Shown here one piece after another: positions 27,912-36,156 of a stretch of 64,000 nt of DNA; the first letter of the stretch is position 1, and each line of letters begins with the position of its first letter. Position numbers and translations under genes: made by a program. Source of the stretch: Gemmatimonadota bacterium (GTDB lineage Bacteria; Gemmatimonadota; Gemmatimonadetes; Gemmatimonadales; GWC2-71-9); contig JAJCZX010000014.1 of NCBI GenBank assembly GCA_029262195.1, positions 186,001 through 250,000 of the forward strand, in the 5' to 3' direction. A model generated the notes under the pieces. That model made no database searches. It saw only the letters and a program-made list of their open reading frames with translations, and was not told where the DNA came from.

Positions 27912-28475
27912 ATGAAAGACAAACCTCAATGGATTGCAGTCGGCATCGTCGTAGCCACAATGTTTGGGCTATTGACGGTTGCCACCCTGGTTTCTGGCGA
28001 CATGTTCCTCGTCGCGGAGGGAAGCGACGCGCCTTCGTTCGAAGCTGCCCGGCTGTCAGGTCCCGATACGCTTTCGCTGGAAAATTTTTCAGGCAAAGTA
28101 GTACTGCTAAATATCTGGGCCACCAACTGCCCTCCATGCGTCGAGGAAATGCCATCGCTGCAGCGCCTTCACGATGCGATGGGATCGGATGAGTTTTCCG
28201 TGGTAGCCGTGAGCACCGATGTCATCGGGCGTTCACGCGTTTTGGATTGGGTTACGGAACGGGACCTCACTTTCGAGATCCTGCACGACGCATCAGGAAC
28301 GATCGACCGTGACTATCAGATAACCGGACTGCCTGAAACGTTCTTGATCGACCGCAACGGAGTCATTATTCGTAAAGTTATCGGCGCTCGCGAGTGGGAC
28401 AACGAGTTCGAGCGAGGAATGATCCAGCGGGCACTAGATGACCGGGAGCAGAGAGCCAAAAGCGGGGGGCAATAA
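27912..28475 (+). CDS. TlpA-family membrane-anchored thioredoxin-like protein
   Basis: Protein of 187 residues: one N-terminal membrane helix (WIAVGIVVATMFGLLTVATL), then a thioredoxin fold with active site WATNCPPCVEEMPSL and the cis-Pro region GLPETFLIDRNG. Such proteins reduce disulfides or deliver reductant outside the cytoplasmic membrane, for instance in cytochrome c maturation. ATG at 27912 is preceded by GGAG; a longer start 16 codons earlier is less likely because it would put polar residues before the membrane anchor. It diverges from pduS, so a shared promoter region of about 105 bases is possible. Confidence 0.88.
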   Translation: MKDKPQWIAVGIVVATMFGLLTVATLVSGDMFLVAEGSDAPSFEAARLSGPDTLSLENFSGKVVLLNIWATNCPPCVEEMPSLQRLHDAMGSDEFSVVAVSTDVIGRSRVLDWVTERDLTFEILHDASGTIDRDYQITGLPETFLIDRNGVIIRKVIGAREWDNEFERGMIQRALDDREQRAKSGGQ

Positions 28476-28482
28476 TCGGAAC

Positions 28483-29964
28483 TTAGTTTCGGTTAACAAC
28501 TTTTTCCACGGCCCTGAACGCGTTGATCAAGCCGGCACCGGTTCTATTGTCCTTACCCGCCGGGGCAATCTCAGTCGCAGTTTCTTCCATCAATCGCTTC
28601 ACCTCCCAGGCAGGCAAATCAGGGTCCGCCGACAACATTAAAGCGGCGACTCCCGAGGCATGCGGACCACTGAAAGAATTCCCCCGCACGAAGTTGTTGG
28701 GATCTAGGTAACCACTCCCATCCTTGTGAATCACGGGATACCCGGGCCCTGGGAAAGCGGCAACATCGGGTTTGGTGAGTGATGGATAATCGTTGTAAAA
28801 CCTCACGCCAGACCATTCAACCGGCCCCATCGAGCTAAATGGAGCTAGCGTCAACATGCTATCGACGCCACCAACACTTATGACCGAGGGTATCCCCTCG
28901 GGAATACGCTGTTGCACCGGGATGCGTGTGGTTTGCCGAAAATTCCCGGCACCCGACACCGACACCAGGCCTGCGATAGTTGCCTGTTCCGCCATCAGCC
29001 GCCAGACGGCCCGAAGATCTCCGAGGCCCGGTTGACTGAAACTCATGTTTATTATGTCCGCCCCGTTTGCGACAGCGTACTCATAGACCTGGATTGAAGA
29101 GGCCAGCCCGGATGCCATCAGGGCCATTATGCGCGCGCGGGGAGCAATCCCGGTTTGGATTCCCCCCACCCCACTGCCAGCAACAATCCCCGAAGTAGTC
29201 GTTCCATGAGGGTTCGACGGTGAGGCTCGCACCTCCGGCGTCATTCTTCCGAAATTGAAACCGTAAAGATCGTCGACGAAGCCGTTTTCGTCATCGTCCA
29301 GCCCATTGTTGGGCACTTCTCCCGGGTTGGTCCAGACATTTGGAGACAATTCCTCGTGCCCGTAGTCGACTCCGCTGTCGAACATCGCGACCACGATCCC
29401 TTCTCCGGTCACCCCCAACTCACTCCAGACACGATCAGCTCCGATGCGGCTGACGTTCCAGGGGACCGTCTTCCCGTCCAGAGAAAAAGGACCCCGATCA
29501 ATCGGTGGGACCACCAGCGAAATCGGGCCCTTCGTTGGCTCAGGCGGTAAATCGTCGATTTCGTAGACGTGAAGAACGTTGGGTAACGCTGAAAGTTGGT
29601 TGATCTGGGCTTGGGAATAACGTCCAGCCAACGCGTTGATAATCCAGAACTGATGACCCGAACCATTGGTCACCCGCAGCCACGCTGATTGTTCTTCGGC
29701 CGCGATCCCACGCAGACGTTCGATCGTCTCTATCCGAAGTGTTCGACGGTCTCGTCCAGCGAATTCGCTAACAGCAGCATCAAATCCATCAGGAAACCGA
29801 AGCAGCTGTTCTCTTCCGAGAACGAGTACGGTCGAAGAATCAGAGGATTGGCCGTCGTCGCCAGGCAGCACATCGGCGTCCACCCCGGCGGGGGCCGAAC
29901 AAAACAGACTCGCAACCGCAACTCCCAAAACGTAGAGCAATCGCGCAGAAGAGATCTCAATCAT
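28483..29964 (-). CDS. Secreted subtilisin-like serine protease (S8)
   Basis: Protein of about 493 residues with a signal peptide (LLYVLGVAVASLFCSAP), a propeptide region (about 40-150, including LRGIAAEEQSAWLRV) and a subtilase catalytic domain. Catalytic residues are visible: Asp in VVAMFDSGVDYGHEEL, His in NPHGTTTSGIVAGSG, the oxyanion-hole Asn in SGAGNFR, and Ser in GNSFSGPHASGVAALML. ATG at 29964 follows a G-rich stretch that could act as ribosome-binding site. It is presumably exported for protein degradation. The TlpA gene converges on it with seven bases between them. Confidence 0.93.
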   Translation of the reverse strand: MIEISSARLLYVLGVAVASLFCSAPAGVDADVLPGDDGQSSDSSTVLVLGREQLLRFPDGFDAAVSEFAGRDRRTLRIETIERLRGIAAEEQSAWLRVTNGSGHQFWIINALAGRYSQAQINQLSALPNVLHVYEIDDLPPEPTKGPISLVVPPIDRGPFSLDGKTVPWNVSRIGADRVWSELGVTGEGIVVAMFDSGVDYGHEELSPNVWTNPGEVPNNGLDDDENGFVDDLYGFNFGRMTPEVRASPSNPHGTTTSGIVAGSGVGGIQTGIAPRARIMALMASGLASSIQVYEYAVANGADIINMSFSQPGLGDLRAVWRLMAEQATIAGLVSVSGAGNFRQTTRIPVQQRIPEGIPSVISVGGVDSMLTLAPFSSMGPVEWSGVRFYNDYPSLTKPDVAAFPGPGYPVIHKDGSGYLDPNNFVRGNSFSGPHASGVAALMLSADPDLPAWEVKRLMEETATEIAPAGKDNRTGAGLINAFRAVEKVVNRN

Positions 29965-30096
29965 AGAAGATTCGACCCCCCCTGCTGGCTGGTGGTTCCG
30001 CGCCGTCACACATGTTCATACTGGGCCCGAACGCCACCATATTCAGATTATCGAAGACAGGTATATGGCCGAAGACCCAGACCGACCGCCGACAAG

Positions 30097-30396
30097 CTAA
30101 ACGCCGTACTTGGCGATAACCGTGGTGCTGGCCACAGACGATTCGAAGAATTTCCTTTTGATCGCGAGGTATTCACCGTCGGAAAAAAATTCCTCGATGG
30201 TATCATCATTCGGAAATCTGATTGTAAAAACTCTGTTGATCGGGTCGTCTGTCTCACCTTTCAGCACCCGGCTCACCTCGAAATCGTATCCGAACGACCC
30301 TCCCCGGGAGGTCAACAATGGAGTCATTGCTTCACGATATTTCTGGTATCCCGCAGGATCAGAAACCTGCAATCCGACCAGCATCTCCGTAGCCAT
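30097..30396 (-). CDS. DUF1330-like small protein
   Basis: Protein of 99 residues matching the dimeric alpha/beta-barrel type grouped as DUF1330: LVGLQVSDPAGYQKYREAMT at the start, GGSFGYDFEVSRVLKGE, NRVFTIRFPNDDTIEEFFSD and YLAIKRKFFESSVAST. ATG at 30396 has GAAGGAAAG upstream; a TTG five codons earlier is less likely. No cofactor or substrate is known for the family. It follows a permease gene on the same strand by about 30 bases and could be co-transcribed with it. Confidence 0.75.
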   Translation of the reverse strand: MATEMLVGLQVSDPAGYQKYREAMTPLLTSRGGSFGYDFEVSRVLKGETDDPINRVFTIRFPNDDTIEEFFSDGEYLAIKRKFFESSVASTTVIAKYGV

Positions 30397-30426
30397 TACG
30401 CTTTCCTTCAAAAAAAGATTGGACAG

Positions 30427-32853
30427 CTATTCGTAGCGAAGTGCTTCCATTGGGTCCACCCTGGTCGCCCTCGCGGCCGGGATGAAAGTCGCTGCCAGGC
30501 CAGTCAAACCCAGTACGAAGCCTATGGAGATGAAAACCATCGGGTCCCAGGGCTCAACCTGGAAATACAACTCTTCCATCCCACGCGTAAGCGCAAGACC
30601 CAGTACAGTACCCAGCCCCAGGCCGATGCCGATTTGAATCAGGCCTTGTTTCAGAATCATCTTTAACACGCTGGTTGATTGAGCGCCCAGCGCCATCCGA
30701 ATGCCGACCTCCTGCGTTCGATTAGCGACAGAAAACGACATAACCCCGTAAAGACCCACCGACGCCAGGAATAAAGCGACAATACCGACCACGGTAAACA
30801 GCACTCCGAACACACCGAAGAACCACGTCTCCTCATCGACGACTTCGTCCATCGTCAGGATGTTGTATATAGGGAGATTCTGATCAATCGCTGTCACCGC
30901 GTCCCGCAACTGCGGAACAAGACTCTTGGGATCGCCGCTTGCGCGCATGGCAATGGACATGAAACTGGCGACGCTCTGGTCCAGAGGGATATACATCCCG
31001 TCTCGATCCTCATCAGGATCGTCAACTTCCTGCATCCAGCTATCTGGAACCACCCCAACGATAGTGCGCCAGTCGTTCTCCGATTCAATCCCACCTGTGC
31101 GGATCCGCTTGCCAAGCGCCGCCATGTCGGGGAAGTAGGTGGAGGCAAAACTCTCGTTAACTACTACAACCGGAACGGTTTCCTCCAAGTCTTGTCGTCC
31201 AAGAATCCGTCCCTGAAGTGTCGCCAAATCGAACACTTCGAAATAATTGGGCGCTACCACAACACCTCTGGTCAACGGCATATCTTGATTCCGTTCGTAC
31301 TCGGCGCCCTCGACGGCGAACCGCCAGCAACAGGCGCCCTGTCCTGGCAACTGTGAACTCAAGGTCATCGCCTCGACACCAGGAATGGCACCGACTTTGG
31401 CCTCCAGTTCCTCCCAGAATTGTCGTTGGTCCTCCGCCTCCGGATAATCAGTGTCAAAAAGTCCAACGCGGGCGGTGAGAACAGATTCCGTTTCGAAACC
31501 CAGATCGACTTTGGAAAGTTTGACAACACCCTTGATCATCAAACCGGAAACCGCCAGTAACCCGGCGGAAAAGGCGATTTCCAACACGACTAAACTCTTG
31601 GCGAATTTACCGATTTTAAGAGAAGAAGAGCCCCGCCCTTCATCCTTGAGAACGTCATTTATTTTAGCACCCGAAGCCTGGAATGCCGGAAGACCACCGG
31701 CAAACAAAGCCGCCATAATTGACGCTGCGGCGATAAAAGTTAGAGCCGCTGGATCAATTCGGAAACTCAGCCAGAAGGGCGGGTCCGAGGCCGCGACAGC
31801 CCTGTCGAAGGCCGTGATACCAAGATGGGCAATCCCCGTTCCGATGACTCCGCCGATAATCGCAAGGGCCAGGGCCTCCGACAGAAACTGACTGATCAGC
31901 CGCCCTCGACTGGCACCCATCGCAGTCCGGACCGCAATTTCTTTGGTGCGAACCGCCGCACGGGCCAAAAGCAGGTTGGCGACGTTGGCACACGCGATCA
32001 GTAAAACCAGGCTGACCGCCGCCAACATCGAGTAAAGGATGCCCGCCGTCTCACTCCCGATGAATTCCTCGGTGTACGGCTTGATAAGGGTGGTGACACC
32101 CTCATTGGTCTCAGGAAACTCCTGAGCCAGGGCCTGGGCAATCGTCGCAAACTCCAATTCGGCCATGTCCTGAGTCACGTCGTCCCTGAGTCTCCCAAAA
32201 ACCTCCAGACCGAACCCATCGTCCCGCGGCTGCGCAGTTGGCTCCATCCGAAGCGGCAACCAGACCTGCTGTGAGACCGGGAACTCGAACTCTTCGGGCA
32301 TAACTCCAATGATCGTCATCGTCTCGCCATTGGCTCGGACAGTCTCTCCAACAACATCGGGATCCGAGTCGAATCGATCCTGCCACACTCCGTGGCCGAT
32401 AAGAATGACTGGTGGGGCCCCTACCCGATCGTCCTCTTCGTTCAACAGTCGACCCAGCGCTGGCCGAATCTTCAGGAGATTAAAGGCTGCTGGTTGAATA
32501 AACGAACCGGCAAATCGCTCGGGACGATGCTCCCCTCCAGCGATGTTGACCGTACCCATGCGGAACGCCGCAATGTCTTCAAAAGACGTTTGCCGCTCGC
32601 GCCAATCAGTGAAATCATGGATCGAAACAGAGTAAGAGTCGATGCCCTGCGACGGGTTGCTTCGTTCCAGATGGAGCAGCTCTTCGGATTGGTCAAATGG
32701 CAATCCCCTCACCACTGCTCCGTACACGATGGAAAACGTCATCGCAGTCAATCCGATTCCGAAGGAAAGGGCGATAACGGCGAGTGCGGCGATTCCAGGA
32801 TTCTTCCCAATCATCCGAAAACCGAACTTCAGGTCATTTGCGAAATTGTTCAC
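30427..32853 (-). CDS. MacB/ADOP-family ABC permease without PadR partner
   Basis: Permease of 808 residues. It starts MNNFANDLKFGFRMIGKNPG, so the cytoplasmic prefix domain of the other copies is absent. The first helix is followed by FGIGLTAMTFSIVYGAVVRGLPF. Both MacB-type periplasmic domains, the middle motif VRTKEIAVRTAMGASRGRLI and the terminal VANRTQEVGIRMALGAQ are intact, ending [13 protein letters not shown]. No PadR gene lies next to it and the downstream gene is the DUF1330-like one. It may be regulated in trans or constitutively. No ATPase gene adjacent. Confidence 0.88.
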   Translation of the reverse strand: MNNFANDLKFGFRMIGKNPGIAALAVIALSFGIGLTAMTFSIVYGAVVRGLPFDQSEELLHLERSNPSQGIDSYSVSIHDFTDWRERQTSFEDIAAFRMGTVNIAGGEHRPERFAGSFIQPAAFNLLKIRPALGRLLNEEDDRVGAPPVILIGHGVWQDRFDSDPDVVGETVRANGETMTIIGVMPEEFEFPVSQQVWLPLRMEPTAQPRDDGFGLEVFGRLRDDVTQDMAELEFATIAQALAQEFPETNEGVTTLIKPYTEEFIGSETAGILYSMLAAVSLVLLIACANVANLLLARAAVRTKEIAVRTAMGASRGRLISQFLSEALALAIIGGVIGTGIAHLGITAFDRAVAASDPPFWLSFRIDPAALTFIAAASIMAALFAGGLPAFQASGAKINDVLKDEGRGSSSLKIGKFAKSLVVLEIAFSAGLLAVSGLMIKGVVKLSKVDLGFETESVLTARVGLFDTDYPEAEDQRQFWEELEAKVGAIPGVEAMTLSSQLPGQGACCWRFAVEGAEYERNQDMPLTRGVVVAPNYFEVFDLATLQGRILGRQDLEETVPVVVVNESFASTYFPDMAALGKRIRTGGIESENDWRTIVGVVPDSWMQEVDDPDEDRDGMYIPLDQSVASFMSIAMRASGDPKSLVPQLRDAVTAIDQNLPIYNILTMDEVVDEETWFFGVFGVLFTVVGIVALFLASVGLYGVMSFSVANRTQEVGIRMALGAQSTSVLKMILKQGLIQIGIGLGLGTVLGLALTRGMEELYFQVEPWDPMVFISIGFVLGLTGLAATFIPAARATRVDPMEALRYE

Positions 32854-33043
32854 TGTTACTCCAGGGACGGCAGACGGCCAGGTGTCTTTTCGGATCGTAC
32901 GTTCGAGATTTCCTCAATGTTTCAGGCGTGTTTCAGGTTGAACCATGTTCGGTTGCAGGCCGCAAACGAGCCGCATACTTTATGCTGGAACGAATCGCCC
33001 GCCGGGCGCCTGAGGCGGACCAGCAAGAGGGAACAGGGGACAG

Positions 33044-33430
33044 ATGATTTACAAAGTGGATGATATGAAGTCGAGCGGTGGACCCGTTGTTCGATTGGCC
33101 CACCTAGTCCTTTTAGAAGGCATGAAACTATCGTCACCGGCAATCAAGTTGTCAGCTACTGATTCCCTGGGCGTACCGGCGACGGGGGTCGAGTTCCTGG
33201 TTGAAGGCGAGTTACGTCCGGTAATGAAAATTCCAGCTGCTGCAGGCATTCCGCTTGTCGCCCATTTCAGATCTTTGTGTGAGGTAGACCCTGTTCACCA
33301 CCCCGATCAGAAAGGCAGCTTCAAAGCCAGTTGTAATGGAAGGGTCGCGCATGTGACTGCCACCTTTAGCCGCTCGGAGGGTGGGGCTGAGGACGTGGAG
33401 ATGTTACTCGAATACACATCGGATTCATGA
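33044..33430 (+). CDS. Stand-alone domain resembling type II secretion/pilus ATPase N-terminal region
   Basis: Protein of 128 residues. The pattern VEFLVEGELRPVMKIPAA then LVAHFRSLCEVD and QKGSFKASCNGRVAHVTATF aligns by eye with the N2-type domain of GspE/PilB ATPases (RFRIDGVLREVMKLP, LVSRIKVMAGLD, QDGRF). It has no ATP-binding domain, so it cannot be a secretion motor. GGGG sits before the ATG. Its stop overlaps the next tiny gene as ATGA. It could be a partner domain that binds a secretion component or a nucleotide. The assignment is from pattern likeness only. Confidence 0.6.
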   Translation: MIYKVDDMKSSGGPVVRLAHLVLLEGMKLSSPAIKLSATDSLGVPATGVEFLVEGELRPVMKIPAAAGIPLVAHFRSLCEVDPVHHPDQKGSFKASCNGRVAHVTATFSRSEGGAEDVEMLLEYTSDS

Positions 33431-33585
33431 AAAGAATTCTCTCATTCCTGGGTATGACCGTGGGCGGCTGGCTCGGTTGGATGGCCGGCGAACAGTTTTC
33501 TTTTTTCGCAGCTTACATTGGCGCCGTCGTCGGAACAGCCGTCGGATTGTTCATGATACGAAAATGGACGGCGGATCTTCCCTAG
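33427..33585 (+). CDS. Tiny membrane protein coupled to the preceding gene
   Basis: A 52-residue frame beginning ATGA over the stop of the preceding gene. The N-terminus MKRILSFLGMTVGGWLGWMA is followed by two hydrophobic stretches (about 5-20 and 25-44, with AAYIGAVVGTAVGLFMI), a short basic end (RKWTADLP) and a TAG stop. The coupling and membrane-like composition suggest a real gene. Function unknown; it may anchor the neighbouring domain protein. Confidence 0.6.
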   Translation: MKRILSFLGMTVGGWLGWMAGEQFSFFAAYIGAVVGTAVGLFMIRKWTADLP

Positions 33586-33665
33586 AGGGCCACTGATTTA
33601 CGCAGATTGGGACGCAGATTTTCCCAGCTAGTAATGAACGCCGTCATACCCTCCTGACACGCCCG

Positions 33666-33782
33666 GTTCTGTCCGTTCTGTCCGTTCTGTCCGTTCTGTC
33701 CGTTCTGTCCGTTCTGTCCGTTCTGTCCGTTCTGTCCGTTCTGTCCGTTCTGTCCGTTCTGTCCGTTCTGTCCGTTCTGTCC
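33666..33782. repeat. Minisatellite, 13 copies of a 9-bp unit
   Basis: Exactly 13 tandem copies of GTTCTGTCC (117 bp) with no visible mismatch lie between the tiny membrane protein gene and doxX. The 9-bp unit is a multiple of three; read on the minus strand it would encode (Gly-Gln-Asn)n, but no convincing gene uses it. It is perfect and homogeneous, so copy number probably varies between strains. It lies about 65 bases upstream of the DoxX start and could affect its expression. Confidence 0.95.
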
Positions 33783-33846
33783 AAATAAGATACTTGACTG
33801 ATCAACCAATTTCATGTACAATAATTCCACACCCAAATTGGAGAAC

Positions 33847-34302
33847 ATGATGGAATTCCTTAAAAACTCGATGAAAACGCGGAATGATCTGGGGCTTTTT
33901 GCCCTTCGTATCGTCCTTGGACTGGTCATGTTGCCTCACGCCCTTCAAAAATCGCTTGGAATGTTTGGAGGTGGAGGCATCGAGGGGAGTCTCGGGTTTT
34001 TTGCGAGCATTGGAATTCCGACATTTGTAGGTGTGCTGGTCATCCTGGTTGAAAACGTCGGCGCATTGGCTTTGCTAACAGGTTTCATGGGGCGACTGGG
34101 TGCTGCCGGAATCGCGGCGGTGATGGTTGGGGCAATCGCGAAGGTACACATAGCCAACGGGTTCTTCATGAACTGGTTTGGCAACCAGGCCGGGGAGGGG
34201 TTCGAATACCATCTTCTGGTCCTGGCGATGTGTGCTGCCATTTTGATCGGAGGCAGTGGAGCGTTTTCCCTCGATGGTAAAATGACCGCGTCTGGCGACT
34301 AA
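33847..34302 (+). CDS. DoxX-family membrane protein
   Basis: Protein of about 151 residues with four predicted helices. Landmarks are LGLFALRIVLGLVMLPHALQ, GIPTFVGVLVILVENVGALA, LGAAGIAAVMVGAIAKVHIA and the C-terminal YHLLVLAMCAAILIGGSG. DoxX proteins form part of quinol-linked or oxidoreductase membrane complexes, and in mycobacteria they take part in thiol/oxidative stress defence. ATG at 33847 follows TTGGAG; an earlier in-frame ATG has no such site. The upstream minisatellite lies within its likely leader. Confidence 0.85.
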   Translation: MMEFLKNSMKTRNDLGLFALRIVLGLVMLPHALQKSLGMFGGGGIEGSLGFFASIGIPTFVGVLVILVENVGALALLTGFMGRLGAAGIAAVMVGAIAKVHIANGFFMNWFGNQAGEGFEYHLLVLAMCAAILIGGSGAFSLDGKMTASGD

Positions 34303-34411
34303 CGATTGAGGACCATTCATAGATCCCCTACCACCGCCAGCCGATAAATTCCCTTCTCCTGAGGAACCCCGTTCACAAATGCGGGAAACATCTTGGTAAG
34401 TTCAACAAGGA

Positions 34412-34446
34412 TCAGCCTCGCATCGGCCCTTCAGGTGCGAGGCTGA
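34412..34446 (+). other. Stable hairpin in the leader of the PP-loop ATPase gene
   Basis: Arms TCAGCCTCGCA (34412-34422) and TGCGAGGCTGA (34436-34446) are perfectly complementary over 11 bp with a 13-base loop. It is not followed by a T-run, so it is a poor intrinsic terminator for doxX; it may be a structured leader or an element remnant. Confidence 0.5.
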
Positions 34447-34483
34447 GTCGCCGGGACCCTTGAACCCCTATCGGCAGGTATGA

Positions 34484-35173
34484 TTGAAAAAAGTTTGGCT
34501 GTGGTGGAGTAGCGGCAAAGATAGCGCCTGGGCGTTCGATGTTCTGAGGCGTGATCCCGAGGTTATAATTGATCGCCTTGTCACTACGGTCACCCCCAAA
34601 TTCGACCGCGTTGCAATACACGGAACCCGACTCTCCTTATTGGATGAGCAAGCCAGAGCGTTGGGGGTTTCGGTAGAAAAAGTAGAGCTTCCCTACCCCT
34701 GCACAAACGCCGACTACGAAGCCAGGGCCCGAGCAATCCTGGAGAAGGCGCTCGTTGCCAGTGTAGACCAGATGGCCTTCGGCGACCTCTTTCTGGAAGA
34801 CGTACGAGAATACCGGGAAAACCTGCTTAAGGGAGTACCGATAGAGCCCATTTTCCCTGTCTGGGGCCGCGAAACAGATGGACTGGCCAAAGAAATGATC
34901 AAGTCTGGACTGATTGCACGTGTGACGTGTCTGAACCCTGACCTTATGGACGCAAACCTGGCAGGAGCTGCTTTTGACCTGAAGTTTCTTAATCGACTGC
35001 CCCACGGAGTGGACCCCTGTGGTGAAAATGGGGAATTCCACACCTGTGTGACAGGAGGACCCAATTTTGAAGGCGACATTCCCGTTCACCTGGGTGAAAC
35101 AGTCATACGAGACGGCTTTGTCTTTGCAGACATAGTCCCCGAGTCAGATGCGGTTTTGCCTCAAATTCCATAG
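34484..35173 (+). CDS. PP-loop ATP pyrophosphatase, Dph6-like
   Basis: Protein of 229 residues of the adenine-nucleotide alpha-hydrolase type. The N-terminal PP-loop is WWSSGKDSAWAF (about 7-18). Further family motifs are FGDLFLEDVREYRE and FPVWGRETDGLAKEMI, and the C-terminal CGENGEFHTCVTGGPNF. These match the diphthamide synthase (Dph6) family, which in archaea and eukaryotes amidates diphthine; bacterial members lack that target, so the substrate is unknown. Start is TTG 34484, with GGCAGGTA just upstream. Confidence 0.85.
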   Translation: MKKVWLWWSSGKDSAWAFDVLRRDPEVIIDRLVTTVTPKFDRVAIHGTRLSLLDEQARALGVSVEKVELPYPCTNADYEARARAILEKALVASVDQMAFGDLFLEDVREYRENLLKGVPIEPIFPVWGRETDGLAKEMIKSGLIARVTCLNPDLMDANLAGAAFDLKFLNRLPHGVDPCGENGEFHTCVTGGPNFEGDIPVHLGETVIRDGFVFADIVPESDAVLPQIP

Positions 35174-35215
35174 ACTCAATTTGTCTTGCAACTAAAACCT
35201 GCCTGGAGATTCTAC

Positions 35216-36067
35216 TTGAAAACAGCAACCATCAAACTGGCGACAATGTTGTGTCTCGCATCTCCGAACTTCCTCGGCGCCCAATCCGATACACGAACCG
35301 TGACGGATCACTACCTCGAACTTACCCTAAACCAGCAATACGACGAGTTACTTCACGTATACTCACCAGAAGCCATCTTCGTTGACTACACCGGCGACGT
35401 TTTCCAGGGCCCGGTGTCACAGGGTGCGGTGCGTGGCGCTGAAGCCATCGTAAATATGCAAAAGGGGTGGGGACTGGACCGTGCCCGGTTGGAAAGACGT
35501 CTTGATTTTACCGTGGGCGAGTACTCGGTGTACTGGGGGACCTATTTCGCAGGTTACTCGAATCAACCCGACGACATCTCCATCCCGTTCATGACTGCTC
35601 TCAGAGCCAGAGACGGACAAATAGTAGAGCGAACGGACTTCGGGGAGTATATCCAGTCGTTTCGTCTCGGCGATGCGTTCGACGCAAACACAGCCAATAC
35701 CGCCGAAGTGGCCCCCCTGTATTTGCAGGCCTACCTCGATGAAGATTTTGAAACGCAACAGGAGCTGCTGGCGCCAGACGCGAAGTTCCAGGATCCAACC
35801 TCGCAGGTTTTTGGCCCTCCTGCCGGAAGCCTTTTCGAAGGAGCCGACGCCATCATCGAACGCCGTCGGGCAGTTTTCCAAAACGTTTCAGACTTCGACC
35901 TGGAAATCCAGGAGTCTTTCGTGGCAAATCACCACGCTGTCTACATGGGCACGGTGCGATACACAGTTGCGTCAGGGCGGTCGTTCGCTCAATCGGCGGT
36001 TTTCATAATCGAAGTTAAAGACGGCAAGGTGACTCGCCATTGGGATTTTGTGGATTACAGTCAATAA
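35216..36067 (+). CDS. Secreted protein with two SnoaL-like (NTF2-fold) domains
   Basis: Protein of about 283 residues: signal peptide (TIKLATMLCLASPNFLGAQ) and two NTF2-like domains. The first includes TDHYLELTLNQQYDELLHVY and IVNMQKGWGLDR, the second APLYLQAYLDEDFETQQELL and FEGADAIIERRRAVF ending VTRHWDFVDYSQ. Such domains bind small hydrophobic molecules or catalyse their isomerisation. I chose TTG 35216 (GGAG upstream) over a TTG ten codons earlier. No catalytic set is evident. Confidence 0.72.
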   Translation: MKTATIKLATMLCLASPNFLGAQSDTRTVTDHYLELTLNQQYDELLHVYSPEAIFVDYTGDVFQGPVSQGAVRGAEAIVNMQKGWGLDRARLERRLDFTVGEYSVYWGTYFAGYSNQPDDISIPFMTALRARDGQIVERTDFGEYIQSFRLGDAFDANTANTAEVAPLYLQAYLDEDFETQQELLAPDAKFQDPTSQVFGPPAGSLFEGADAIIERRRAVFQNVSDFDLEIQESFVANHHAVYMGTVRYTVASGRSFAQSAVFIIEVKDGKVTRHWDFVDYSQ

Positions 36068-36156
36068 GTCGGGAGGTCAGGACGGATGGAAGGGATGAAG
36101 GGGTGAATTTTCCCTGCTTGACGTTCCCTTGACCCATCAGGCGCTTCTTACGGTCA

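Noticed and set aside
29689..30666. A 325-codon open frame on the plus strand
   Set aside because: It runs antisense to the protease, DUF1330-like and permease genes, lacks recognisable domains, and its composition fits a shadow of GC-rich coding DNA.
33666..33782. CRISPR array
   Set aside because: The units are 9 bp and contiguous with no spacers; this is a tandem minisatellite and no cas gene is present.
33582..33929. Minus-strand frame encoding 13 Gly-Gln-Asn repeats
   Set aside because: It overlaps the DoxX start on the other strand, has no ribosome-binding site seen, and the repeat alone explains the open frame.
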